Assembly (NCBI GenBank): GCA_003996215.1
Contig: QJPP01000829.1
Coordinates: 372,001-436,000 of the forward strand
DNA length: 64,000 bases
DNA from: Jaltomata sinuosa
Taxonomy: Eukaryota; Streptophyta; Magnoliopsida; Solanales; Solanaceae
Direction of reading: 5' to 3'
Below, in pieces: positions 10,951 through 21,595 of this stretch. Within the stretch, counting starts at the first letter, position 1; each line of letters starts with the position of its first letter. Made by a program: the position numbers and the translations under genes. The notes beneath the pieces were generated by a model. The model did no database searches, was not told the origin of the DNA, and saw nothing but the letters and a program-made list of their open reading frames with translations.

Positions 10951-11789
10951 ATCCCTAATATCGAGCAAATAACTAAGGTTAAAGGGAATGTAACAACAAA
11001 CAGTACCAAAAAGGATAAAGGAATACGGAATCCACTTGCACAGCAACAATAAACACCAGCCATAGAGGCACATCCTAATGCCTCAAACAATACTAATAGT
11101 CCAAAAAATGATAACAGGGAGTTGGGGATCATATTACAACAGGAAAAGTCCATAATACTAGCAGCGGACAACAGTTCTAAATCAGACTAGGGCACTTTCA
11201 CAACCTATGATACTGAAAACCTGTCACACAAGGAGGATCAATGTCAGTCATCAAGTAACAATGTTGATTATAACAATGATATTATTGATGAAGAAGCCAA
11301 TACCTTGGAGATTGTTTCTCATAATTAGGAAGGGCATCAAGAGATTCTAAAGGCACTTGCAGGAGCTAACTACCAGACACCTTTGCAGACCATTAAACTA
11401 GTAGAGGATAGCTCATACCCTCCAATTGAATACCCTGGTGTAGCTGACAATAACTTGACCAACAGAGGACTTGCAATCATCCCCAGGAAGCTCCCAGCTC
11501 CAATTCAAACTCTGTATGAATTAGTTTCCCATCAAATTGAGCAGGACCTTCCTAGCACTGGTGAGGATAATAGTGGTACAGTTGAAGATAAAGAAGAAGC
11601 TGAAGGGCAATAAAAGATCAATAAAGTGAGAAAGGAAGTAGCCTTCTCCCCAAAAGCATCAATAAAGGGAAAAAAATCCAAAAGTAAGGCTGATAACATC
11701 AAACCTACAAGGGTGATCCTTATGAGAGGGGTGAAGTCTATTTTCAAATGAATCAGAAAGCCCTATTTGGGAACATAAGATGTGTGAAT
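10951..11789 (+). pseudogene. decayed ORF1 tail and ORF1-ORF2 junction
   Basis: The ORF1 frame goes on after the TAG at 10948-10950 as a low-complexity Ser/Asn/Asp/Lys-rich tail broken by several TAA/TAG codons. Its last open part is 11383-11613. This acidic, disordered tail is usual for plant LINE ORF1 and not otherwise recognisable. The stretch 11614-11789 is lysine-rich and then loses frame as ORF2 begins. Confidence 0.5.
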
Positions 11790-12530
11790 ACTCAACATGC
11801 CTTTCACAGAGTGTAAATGCATCACAAACATCACAAGTTTTTCCTTATTGCTTTAATGGAACCATTTCAAGAACCAAGGAATATTCAAAGGTATAAAAGA
11901 ATACTTGGTGTGCCATATGCAAACTATAATAAAAATGGGAAGATTTGGGTCTTTGTTTAGGAAGACATCTATCTTGGGGTACTAGAAGACTCAGAACAAC
12001 AATTAACACTACAGCTAACCTTTGCTGGTTCAGGGCAAATTACCAACACTACTATTGTCTAGGCTAAGTGTTCTTCTGAGGAAAGACTTGACCTGTGGGC
12101 TGATATTTATTCCTTGAGTACTCAACTGTCTGACCCTTGGCTAGTTGGGGGTTACTTTAATGTCATCCTAAATGATGAGGAGAAAATTGGTGAACTCCTT
12201 GTGCTCCCACAAGAATATGATGACTTTGCCTCCTACTTAAATTCCTGTGAACTAACTGATATCCCCTTTAAAGGAAGTCCTTTCACTTGGTTGAATGGAA
12301 GAGCTAATGAGGATTGCATTTTTAAGAGGTTAGACAGGATTATAGTTAACCAAACTGTGCTAGACTTTTTTAGGTGTGTGGAGATGAAGCATTTAGCTAA
12401 AATTGGATCTGACCATTCACCCCTATTGCTTAAATGTGGAGGAAAAGCTGCTAATTTCATCAAAACATTTAAGTTCTTAAAATTCTGGATTGCTAAACCA
12501 GAGTTCATGGAGGTGGTTAGAAGCAACTAG
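11790..12530 (+). pseudogene. LINE ORF2 apurinic/apyrimidinic-type endonuclease
   Basis: This is the nicking endonuclease that opens the target site. Visible blocks are AKCSSEERLDLWADIYSLS, DPWLVGGYFNVI, GSPFTWLNGRA, IFKRLDRI and IGSDHSPLLLK. The family motif is G-D-F-N; here it reads G-Y-F-N (about 12145-12165), so a catalytic aspartate is lost. The SDH motif is kept. The N-terminal part before 12060 is broken by stops and frame changes. Confidence 0.8.
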
Positions 12531-14911
12531 ATCTCAGAGGAATCTGATGGCATTTTCATTGATCTCAAGCATAAAATGAGGAGAACAAATCTGGCCCTAT
12601 CTTGTTGGAGCAGGGAAACTTATATAGATATTTTCAAGCATCTTGCTATCAGGGAGGAAATTGTCAGGATTAAAGAGGACTTGTTTGAAGATTAACCCAC
12701 TGCTGCCAACAGATTCATTCTTCAGAGAGAACATGCTGAGCTAAAACAATACCTTCACTATGAGGAGGAATTCTAGAGGCAGAAGGCAAGTGCTCAGTGG
12801 TTCTCAGAAGGTGATAGAAACACTAGATTCTTTCACAGAATTATAAGGGGTAGAAGGAAGAGGCCACACATCAGAAGGATCCTTAAGAATGATGGGACCT
12901 GGGCTGAAGAGCTAGATGAGATAGCTACTGAAGCTGAATCTTTCTTTAAAGATCAGTTCACTGAAATTGAATACTCTAGAAATTGGTCTTTGATACAACA
13001 TATCCCTACTATGCTAACTGATGAAGATAATAGATTTTTGAATAACCCCCCATCTATTGTAGAAGTTAAAAAGGTGGTTTTTGAACTTAGTGGGGATAGT
13101 GCAGTAGACCAGATGGTTTATCTGGTCATTTATATCAAGCTTGTTGGGACATTGTGGGGAAGGATATAGAAAATATTGTGACTGCCTTTTTTAATGGCAG
13201 TTCACTTCCTAAGTCTATCACTCACACCAATCTGGTCTTATACCCAAAGAAGGAGATGGTACAGACATTCTCAGACCTAAGACCCATTAGCCTGAGTAAC
13301 TTCCTAAACAAAGTGATTTCTAGGCTAGTACATGATAGGCTGAAAGGTTTTCTTCCCAGACTCATCTCTCAACCAATTTGGTTTTATTAAAGGCAAAAGT
13401 ATTACAAAAAATATGCTACTGGCACAAGAGATTATTACTGACATCGGGAAGAGAGGGAAACCAAAAAATGTTGTGATTAAGTTGGACATGGCCAAAATAT
13501 ATGACAGAGTGTACTGGAGATTTCTTACCAAGGTTCTAGAACAAATGGGCTTCAATGATCTATTTGTGGATAAAATCTGGAGATTTATGGCTAACAACTG
13601 GTATTCTATTCTAATAAATGGGAAGGCACATGGTTTCCTTCATTGTAAAGCAAGGGGATCCCCTATCCCCTCATCTGTTCATCTTAACAGCAAAAGTCTT
13701 ATCCAAATCCCTAAACAAATTGTTTGAAAACAAGGAGTTCAAAGGGTTTAGAATGCGTAAATAGAGTGAAAAGATAAATCACATAGCCTATGTTGATGAC
13801 ACCATTATCTTTGCTACTTCTGAAAATAGGACCCTACATTTGATCATGGAGACCTTGAGAGACTATGAGAAGCAATCTGGTCAAAAGATTAACAAAGAGA
13901 AGAGCTTTTTTATGTTTTTCACAAAACTGCTCACTCTAGCATTCTGGAAGTGGAAGAAGCTACTGATTTCAACAGAGGTAAGTTCCCTTTGACCTATTTG
14001 GGATGACCAATTAGACATGCTAGAAAGAGGAAGAGCCATTTCATAGAATTGATTAAAAAGGTGCAGGCCAAACTACAGACCTGGAAAGGAAAGCTCCTAT
14101 CCTTTGGGGGAAAATACACCCTAATCTCTTCTATATTGCAAAATGTTCCCATCTATCAGTTATCTGCTATATCCCCACCTAAATGTGTGATTCATGATCT
14201 CCGTAGAATCTTTGCTAAGTTTCGATGGAATTACAAAGAAGAAGGGAGAAAATAACACTGGGTTTCTTGGCAGGATATCTGTTTACCCAGAGAAGAGGGT
14301 GGTCTAGGGTTGAGATCCTTGTTTGATGTGTCCAAGGCCCTGTTTGCCAAAGTATGGTGGGTGCTTAGAACCAAAAAGAAAATGTGGAACAAGTCTACAA
14401 AAGACACAGACCTCAAGTTGTTGATTGGAAAGGGGGCTCTCAGATCTGGAAACTCATGCTAGAAGCCAGGGACAACATTGATCAATAGATTTGGTGGGAG
14501 CCAAGGTGTGGTCATGCTAGTATATGGTTTGATAATTGGACCCAACTAGGGGATCTATATTATTACTTGCCTATCTCAAACCTCTACCACAATGCACTAG
14601 AAGAAGTTAGTCAACTTATGGATAATGATGGATGGAATTCAGACCTGCTACAACAATTGTTCCCTCTAGAAGTTTGCAATCACATTTATACTAACATTGG
14701 GGTGGTAGAGAACACTACAGATTGCGACAAAGCCTAGTGGATGCTAAACAACTCATGTCATTTCTCTGTTAAGAGTGCCTAGGAGGAGATGAGACAAAGA
14801 GGGATCCCAAATGAGATCTTCCAAAATATTTGGTTGAAGAGAGTCCCTTTCAATGTTTCTTTTCTGACTTGGAGGATTTGTAAACAGAGGATCCTTATTG
14901 GGTACTCCCCC
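12531..14911 (+). pseudogene. LINE ORF2 reverse transcriptase and following linker
   Basis: RT blocks are DLRPISLSNFLNKVISR (about 13277-13327), VVIKLDMAKIYDRVYW (about 13470-13520) and AYVDD at about 13786-13800, whose two catalytic aspartates remain. They lie in several frames, with a frameshift near 13390 and another near 13680. KVQAKLQTWKGKLLSFGGK and GGLGLRSLFDVSKALFAK are the conserved post-RT region. The last readable block, RVPFNVSFLTWRICK, starts the zinc-binding region and is cut by the insertion at 14912. Confidence 0.82.
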
Positions 14912-15600
14912 AGATACAACTCATGAGGGAATAAATGACACTCAATGGCCAACGATATGTTGCAGATTTTAAGTCAAAAGATAAGCAATTACGCATCTTC
15001 TTGACCTTAATCTTACCAACGGAAGTTCTTGGTTGAAGGTTCCATCCGTAGGAATACGAGATAGGACCTCCATTGCCCACCGGTGAACAGGAAACAGTAA
15101 TCTTTCCTTTACGTAATTACATATTTCAAAGATACGTCTCTTACCACTGCCCTCTATCACTTGAGCTAACCTCCCTGTTGCCAGACGAACCCCTCGGTAG
15201 GCCCCTAAAAGGGAACTTAGGAAAGGGCCTACCTGCTTTTCAAATAATTCGAGTGATTCATTTGCAAAACGGGTATTATTCTGGTCTAAAGGAAAGAGAG
15301 TCAATTTAGACCACAATATACCCGGAGAAAAGTATCCATCTGGAATGAATTTTCTCAACATTCCAGATGAATGCAGCCAACTCATGCTTTAGATTCACAA
15401 AGATATTGTGATCTTTTGCGTATTTAGTTGCGACCTTGTCAACCTCATCGTCGACTTTTAAATTAAATCTTCGTACGAAGGGGTCTAACAAGGGTTTTCC
15501 AGGTTGGTTCCCAAGATATTCCTTTATCCAAGGGAATATCTCGGAGGAATGGTAGAGAAATTGGTTGAAGGATTTTGAATGAACTCTTCAGTTCATCCAA
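14912..15600 (-). pseudogene. mitovirus-type RNA-dependent RNA polymerase fragment
   Basis: On the minus strand three overlapping frames read as one damaged protein. First is LLDPFVRRFNLK...HELAAFIWN (15491-15330). Next is a long frame, 15385-14969, with GSGKRRIFEICNYVKERLL and SRIPTDGTFNQ. Last is SFDLKSATYRWPL (about 15000-14960). These correspond to the conserved central region and motif A of the mitovirus polymerase family (Mitovir_RNA_pol). There are two frameshifts. In motif A, the position where I expect a second acidic residue reads Tyr. Motifs B and C are absent. Non-functional relic; no complete gene is present. Confidence 0.7.
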
Positions 15601-16288
15601 GACTTATACTACCAATATCAGGGTGAGGAGTAACGATTGATTTGAATGTTGCCCTAGAAACTCTTGGAGGCTTTCTAACTTAACTTCTTTTTCTGGTCGT
15701 TCCACTCTGTCGATCGATGGTAGTATAAGAGCTCTGTAACCCCCCGAAATTTTTTACATAATGGTTCCTGCTTCCTACCCATAGTTAGCATGTATCTCCC
15801 TCGGTCATACTTTAGTATCACATCATAGACCCCCACCCCAATGCTATATTCCTTATCAATGAACCAGAACATAGTGCATAGGTACTCTTCGATGCAGTGG
15901 GGATGAGACGATGTGACATGCTACGATCACGTATAGAAGTGTTGTCCTTCGTCTCGGCAATATGGAACCTCTCAACAGCTCCCATTCTTTTATGAGGTCC
16001 TATCGGGATAGGTAGTCCCAAGCCTTTTCCCTCCCCCCTCCCTCTATAAGACTCTCTTTCTCTTTCCCTCTCGGGAAAAAAGATAAGAAAGGATTCATTT
16101 TTTCTTTCATGTGAACATCCCTATCTTGTATCAAAAGGTTTTTTGTGCTATACACCACGTTGAGAAAGACCAACCTTCTATGTACCGTACTCTTTTTCTC
16201 GAAAGGGGGGTCCTCCTTATGATGCTACGGACGGCTGTCCGAAAAGGGTTCGGACTCGAATAGGATAGGATTGTGCGCACCGGGCCAG
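14912..16288. other. organelle-like (NUMT-type) insertion in the LINE
   Basis: The LINE protein breaks at about 14911 and resumes at about 16289. The two edges share a ccaga word, so they are accurate to perhaps 15 bases. The insert differs from everything around it: it is more GC-balanced and carries a minus-strand mitovirus-like polymerase fragment. The rest is unrecognised and resembles mitochondrial intergenic DNA (runs such as ctccctcccgggaaa and gctacggacggctgtccg). Plant mitochondrial genomes are known to carry mitovirus-derived ORFs, so transfer of mitochondrial DNA to the nucleus is the simplest reading. Direct integration of viral cDNA is the alternative. Confidence 0.65.
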
Positions 16289-17194
16289 AATATGGGATAG
16301 TTGATGGGCTGACTTGTTGTTGATGTGAAAATAATGTTGAAGAGACCTTTGAACACCTATTTATCACTTGTCCTATTGCTAGCAGGATTTGGTACACCCT
16401 TGCTGGACCTACTGAGATCCAAGGCCCCTTCTTACAGCTCAAGGACTCTATCTACAAATTGTGGAATGCTAAATACAGATCTAAGCTCAAACCAATTTAT
16501 AAGGCCATCCCTGCCTTAATCTTATGGCACATTTGGAAAAAGAGGAATGCCATTAAACATGGGGGAAGGATAACCTTATATAGGTTAATGGTGGATATGG
16601 AAAGGGACATTCACAACCTAGCCTGCTCAATCTATCCCTTGATAAGACATGTCCCTAGTAGCTGGCCTTCAATGGTGAGCTTTTTTTAAGAGTACACTCC
16701 TCGGATTGAGAGTAAAGTTGTGATCTGGTCCAAACCAGATGAAGGCTCCTTCAAATGCAACTCTGATAGAGCTACAAAGGGAAACCGAGGTCCCAGCTCA
16801 AGTGTTGTTTGCATCAGAGATGGGGATGGAAATTTGGTGTATGCTGAGTCTAAAAGAATAGAGGATGGTCACAGTGTGGTTGCTGAAGCTGTGGCTCTAA
16901 GGAATGGTCTAGAACACTGCCTGAACCATCAACTTGTCCCTGATGTTCTAGAAATTGATTCTCTCACCCTAAAACATATATTATATAGTACTTGGGAAGT
17001 GCCCTGGTACCTCTCTTTAGAGATCAGGAAGATCAGAGCTCTTCAGGCTATGACTAGAGTGGAAGTGAAGCACACACTAAGGGAGGGCAACATGCTAGTA
17101 GACTATTTTGCTAACTTAGTTTTCTGTTTTGCAGGTACACAAAAAATATCCTATTCTTCTTTCCATGAGGTCCCAACTGATGGGAAAAAAAATT
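16289..17194 (+). pseudogene. LINE ORF2 C-terminus: zinc-binding region and RNase H
   Basis: After the insertion the ORF resumes at a Cys-rich block (LTCC) and ENNVEETFEHLFITCPIA, the zinc-binding module found after RT in plant LINEs, then LWHIWKKRNAIKHGG. A TAA near 16687 precedes an open frame, 16720-17194, encoding RNase H. Its Asp in CNSDRA, Glu in VVAEAVALRNGL, Asp in LEIDSLTLK and Asp in MLVDYFANL match the four metal ligands. This is the best-kept domain of the element. Confidence 0.82.
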
Positions 17195-17942
17195 AATTTT
17201 GGAAAAATCCCAAACACCAAGCATCAGAATCAAAAAAGTTCAAAATAGGAATTTTAATATTCCTTCAAATCCATAGAGCACACAAGTTCTAAATCAAGAA
17301 AATAGCTCAGATAGCACTCACCACCTCTATATAAGAAATTATCCAACGAGGAAGTTTCAGCTGATTACCTTTTCCTAATGCGGGTTAGATCGTCACTGAA
17401 GAGTGTACATCATTGAATTTCCATGGCTTTTGCAGTGGTATCAGTCTGTCTCAGGCTTATTCTGCGGAGACAAGGGAAGACGGAGAAATCATTCCTTAAA
17501 ATATCTACCCCTAGATAATGAAGGAACATTTTGATCTCACCTAGTGGTAGCTACTCAGATTTGACTTGGCTCAGCTGAAGAAGTCTTTAAGGGTTCGATT
17601 TCATGGCACTTATGAGATTTTTAAGTGTTTGAGTGAAATCTAACCAAGCTGAGTAAATTTCTGGTCACCGCCGATCACTTTGGCATCAATGCTCCTTCGG
17701 CATCCTCAGGCGGTCTCTCTTACCCCTGTCAACTTGACGTGTGCACTTCCCCAAATGAAGAATATGAACCTCCCCGAAGTTCCCTTTTCCAGCTTTTGTT
17801 TTTCTTTTTTTGTCTATTTTTTTGTTGTCTTTATTTTTTATGTATCTTGGGCTTCGTTTGGGCCCCTCGGAACCTTTATTGTTTTTATTTTTTTTGGTTG
17901 AATAAATGGGCCTTACAGCCCTCTTTTAATTTTAAAAAAAAC
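17195..17942 (+). other. LINE 3' UTR with terminal A-run
   Basis: No coding sequence is present. The last 200 bp are strongly T-rich and end with gaataaatgggcctt and, about 30 bp later, an A-run (about 17934-17941), as in retrotransposed L1 copies. The host LTR resumes directly after it. The 75-codon frames over the T-rich part are low-complexity artefacts. Confidence 0.7.
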
Positions 17943-19339
17943 CCTACATAAACCATGCTGAGCTACATGGAGTCCAGTGTCATGCACCCACACTGAAAAA
18001 GGTTGTCCTATCCGACCAAGGTTAGAACCATGTCATAAGGATCCTTTCATAAGCCACGGAGGGCAACCTATGGTGGCAACGTAGTTTTGGACTTGGGTTA
18101 TCTAGAACCGTCATCGCTCAGTGCTAAATACTACTCCCAAAATATATAACATAAGGCTCACATACATGTGACATATCTAGATGTCAAGCTTGTTTATAAA
18201 CATGTTCATAACCCGGATTTTCATACTACTCACGAACCTTGGTTTTGAAAATGATCCATGAGCATTGATGTCACATCGGGTATCTTGTCTTGCATAATAG
18301 TTCATAACTTGAAAACTTGCATGACTCTAGTTCAATTTTCATAACAACATATATTTCATAGAACATAGGAACTAGGCATGCACTTACTTCAAAACTCATG
18401 AGAATACATGCTATCAAATACCCAATTTACTTAAATCAATTCATGCATGTAGGATTTTTCATAATTAGCCTTCAATTCATGGAATAAGTTCATATGTAGA
18501 AACCCATGCAAAATAATACAATTTAATAGAATTTCATAATAAAATCATGAGAAGGCAATTTATAGCAAAACTCATAAGAATTGGGTAAGAGCCCTAATTT
18601 GAAAGTTCATGAAATCCAAATAGAAATTAGGGGTTTTGGACACAAGGGTGGAAGAAACCCATTGTTGAATACCAACATACCTTGATTGAAGCTAACCCAC
18701 TTGAAATTGAAAATACTAGGAGACTTGAACTTGGAGCTTGAGACCTTGAGCTTGAGAGAGTTATTTTCCTTTTTGGGAGATGAATGAGGTAATGAGAAGG
18801 GACTTAGGCTAATAGGTTCAGAAATCATGCTAAAAATGGCCAAAATATCCTCACTTAGGAGTTAAAAGGGTGGGTAATGACTGAAATACCCTTGGGACTT
18901 AATTAAGAAAAAGCTGAATTAAAACTCAACTTCTGGTTCCACAGGTCCCTTCCACGGACCGTAGGACTAATCACGGCTTGTAGACTGGAGTCGTGGTTCC
19001 TGGGCCAAGATTTTAGGCTACGAATCACTTTTCACGGATTAACAGGATGACCTGTAGAACTTCTACGAGTCGTGAAACCCAGTTGTGGTTTCTTAGGAGA
19101 GGCCCACTCTCTGTTTGACTTCCACGGGTTAGTTCCATGACCCGTGGAAACTTTATAGAACCGTGAAACTAACTCATGGTTTTCATACCTGAAGGTGGTC
19201 ATCAGGACTAGAATCACGAGTCCCTTCCAGGACTCATGGAACTTTCCACGGCTCGTGGACCTGAACCGTGATCCCTGGAAGTTTAAAATTTTTGCAAGTT
19301 TCTAAGTTTAAAAGTTGAATCAATTTTCAAGGTGTTACA
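17943..19339 (-). repeat. gypsy LTR, second part
   Basis: This continues the LTR begun at 8981 and ends ggtgttaca. On the minus strand it starts TGTAACACC, preceded by a purine tract (aaggaggagata) typical of a polypurine tract, so this is the 3' LTR. It contains a word array of cacggacc/ccgtgg type (18951-19285). Confidence 0.72.
18951..19285 (-). promoter_or_regulatory. LTR word array (ccacgg/ccgtgg type)
   Basis: Short words ccacggaccgt, cacggctt, gagtcgtgg, ccacgggtta, gacccgtgga, gaaccgtga and cacggctcgtgg recur in both orientations over about 330 bp. A weak TATA-like ttttaatt lies on the minus strand at 18918-18926, just downstream. It matches in position the arrays of the other LTR families. 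Regulatory role inferred. Confidence 0.4.
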
Positions 19340-19745
19340 ATATCTCCTCCTTGGGATCATTCGTCCTCAAATAAAGACTTCGCAAGGAAAACTGGAGAGA
19401 AAACAGCCCAACCAAACAACAACAAAACAGGAAACTAAAGAATACACATGAAACCAAACTTCTCAACTTAAAACATGACTGAATCTACTTTAAAAAGATG
19501 AATACATGCTAGGATCATGAGGAAAATTTATGGAATAGAATCGGAGGAACATACTAAGGAGGAAACTATTACCTCAAGATAAAATAGAATCGGAATGGAA
19601 GAGATGAAGGTACTTGCCTTTCATGGTTGATTCTGCTTCCCAAGTAGCTCCCTCAACTAGATGATTCCTCCAAAGGACTTTTACCGAAGCGACTTCTTTG
19701 TTTCTCAACCTCCGAATCTGACGATCAAGGATCTCTATGGGAACA
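19340..19745 (-). pseudogene. gypsy pol C-terminus with chromodomain
   Basis: Read on the minus strand from 19745, the segment encodes IEILDRQIRRLRNKEV, then VLWRNHLVEGATWEAES, the plant chromovirus-type chromodomain at the end of integrase. After the coding end come about 260 bp of non-coding sequence and the polypurine tract next to the LTR at 19339. The rest of the element is cut off by the Athila-like insertion at 19746. Confidence 0.7.
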
Positions 19746-21087
19746 TGATAAGTTGGTATTCTACCTACTTATATAGCTTCTAATCTTATGCTTTTGCCAA
19801 TATAAAGTGGATAAATAGTGCAATTTGACACGAATTCCTTCTATTTTACAGGTTTTTGTGTTTTAGAAGGGTTTGAGAAAGATTCAAGTGAAAATAAGTC
19901 AAATGGAGCAAAAAAAAGAGCTGCTGGACACTAGCACCAAAATGATCATCACAACCGCGAAGACAAAGCCATGTGATCGCGATGAGTTGGCAGAAACTTA
20001 AAGCATCGTGACTGCGAGGGTGGACTCACGCAATCGCGGTGAAGGAAATTGAAGAGCCTCACGATCGCAAATATGCATGCGATCGCGATAAATGATTCAT
20101 CAGTTGCGGGGGCAGAAATGGAAATTTCACCTTTTGGAAACTCCAATTCACATAAAACACTTCCAAGCCATCTTAAAACATATCGTTGGCCATTTTCACA
20201 ATTTTGAGCAAGCTTGGGAGCAAGGTTCATCAACCAACACCATAGGAGTGAAGATTTGGATGCTTTGTATTGTAAAATCTTTAGATTCCATTCTTCAACT
20301 CTTGTTCTTAATTGTTATTTATTTCGTGTATTGTTGACTTGAGATTTTGGGTTTGTATTAGAGATAATACTTGTTGGGTTTTTGATTCTAAATCTAGATT
20401 TATACTTGTTTGATTATTTGGGTCTCTTGAATCTTGCATTGCTAGAATTTATGGTCAATGGTTGCAAACATTGACTTAGTTTTCTGATTTGGGTTATTTC
20501 TCGTGAGAGAATTTCCCTAAATTCGGGAAGATTCAATAGTGGGAACTTGGGATTCCATCTGGATTGGAGGCTAGAGATAGCTCCAATAGTGAAATCTCCC
20601 ATTTAAGGGTCCGAGCTAGAAATAGGATGACCTACCCAAGTTAATTGGTTGCTTGTTTATTGCACCGAATGATGTTCTAACCAAAATCATTTGGAAATGT
20701 GCTTGTTGATCGAGAGATAGCATTCCACACTTATGACCCAGACTACCTAAGTGTCAATCGGGTGCAAGTCTTGTGAATTTGAATTCCCAAGCCCATATCC
20801 CCCTTGTTGTCCTTGCTTGGTGAAAGCAAGGAAATTCATTGATCACTTTATCTTTTATTTGATTTTCTTTATCTTTTAGTTGTAGTTAAACCCCCCCCCT
20901 TTTAGATATATTTTCCTTTTTTGTTAATTGAACTTCAATAAGTTGCTTAAATTCTTTATTAACTCGGTTGCGACTACATTGTTCTCTTGGGTTCGACCCT
21001 GACACTAGTTGGAAATTATAAATTTTGTTTTGACTACGCGATTGTCGTGACCTCCTTAAGTGGAGAGCATGATTTGAGCATTTATCA
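19746..21087 (+). repeat. 5' LTR of Athila-like element, 1342 bp
   Basis: It begins TGATAAGTTGGTATTC and ends CATTTATCA, so its ends are imperfect inverted repeats (tgataa/ttatca). The first 593 bp are repeated at 26136-26727. It carries a CpG word array and a TATA-like box. No TSD can be read because the other end is missing. Confidence 0.85.
19948..20157 (+). promoter_or_regulatory. LTR word array with CATAAAA box
   Basis: Words accgcgaag, tgatcgcgatga, atcgtgactgcgag, caatcgcggtga, cgatcgcaa and gcgatcgcgat fill 19960-20110. CATAAAA follows at 20151-20157. The second LTR copy keeps the array at 26335-26500 with different point changes. Promoter role inferred. Confidence 0.45.
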
Positions 21088-21091
21088 AAAA

Positions 21092-21109
21092 TGGTGCCAT
21101 TGCCGGGGA
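21092..21109 (+). other. primer-binding site (tRNA-Asp type)
   Basis: tggtgccattgccgggga lies four bases after the LTR end. It matches the complement of plant tRNA-Asp 3' ends with two differences, the usual primer for Athila-type elements. Confidence 0.75.
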
Positions 21110-21187
21110 ATATTTTGGCGTATTGATTTAGTTTAGGATTTAAGCTTACTTACTCTAGTTCAATTTTTGTGAATAGTTGTTTTTGTT

Positions 21188-21595
21188 TTGTCTATTTTAA
21201 TTTTGTTGAATGATGTCATGGCATCTCATAGTGAGGATGTTATGAATGAGGCGAACTTGAAGGTGGAGACGCCCAAATCCCATTTCAACCTTTGTTCAAC
21301 CTTAAGTTTGATTCAATGGATGAAAGTCAGAGTAATCAAGCTTTTGGATGACCTTGGAAGGAGGGTGGATGAAGGTCTATCCGATTTTGAGTTTGTTGTG
21401 GAACGAAGTCAAAGAGTCCTTCCTCACTTTAAGGCCAAAAAGTATGGATTGCGAAATCAAGAGAATGGCCTTCTCATGCTAAAACATTCACCCCGGGGTG
21501 CCACCAGAAATTTGATTCATATTTGGGTCGAAGGTTCAAATCTTCCAAGTGTAAATCTCGATGGTGAGGTAGCTTGCATCGCGTCACGACGTTAA
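21188..21595 (+). pseudogene. short ORF, probable fusion scar of deleted gag-pol
   Basis: There are 135 codons, with a second possible start MASHSED at 21218. I recognise no domain. It ends just before the sequence that normally follows the pol stop of Athila-type elements, so its last codons (ACIASRR) may be the very end of pol joined to leader sequence by deletion. That is inference; a chance ORF is also possible. Confidence 0.35.

Larger units (their letters stand above)
9618..17942 (+). mobile_element. L1-type LINE, decayed, with organelle-like insertion
   Basis: The order is ORF1 (DUF4283-type RNA-binding part plus CCHC knuckle), then ORF2 with apurinic endonuclease, RT, zinc-binding region and RNase H, a T-rich 3' UTR and a terminal A-run. 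Possible target duplications are acataaa near 9611-9617 and again just after the A-run at about 17946, so the 5' edge is approximate. Without the insertion at 14912-16288 the length is about 6.9 kb, usual for a full plant L1. Many stops in both ORFs make it inactive. It sits inside the LTR of 8981-19339. Confidence 0.85.

Noticed and set aside
10512..11171. 219-codon minus-strand frame
   Set aside because: It is antisense to LINE ORF1, which is recognised by DUF4283-type blocks and a CCHC knuckle; a shadow frame.
16195..16260. gctacggacggctgtccg... considered as an organelle tRNA
   Set aside because: No full cloverleaf: no matching acceptor stem or T-loop at the right distances. No tRNA gene is claimed anywhere in the window.
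17680..17951. Two overlapping Phe-rich frames that look like membrane proteins
   Set aside because: They cover the T-rich LINE 3' UTR.
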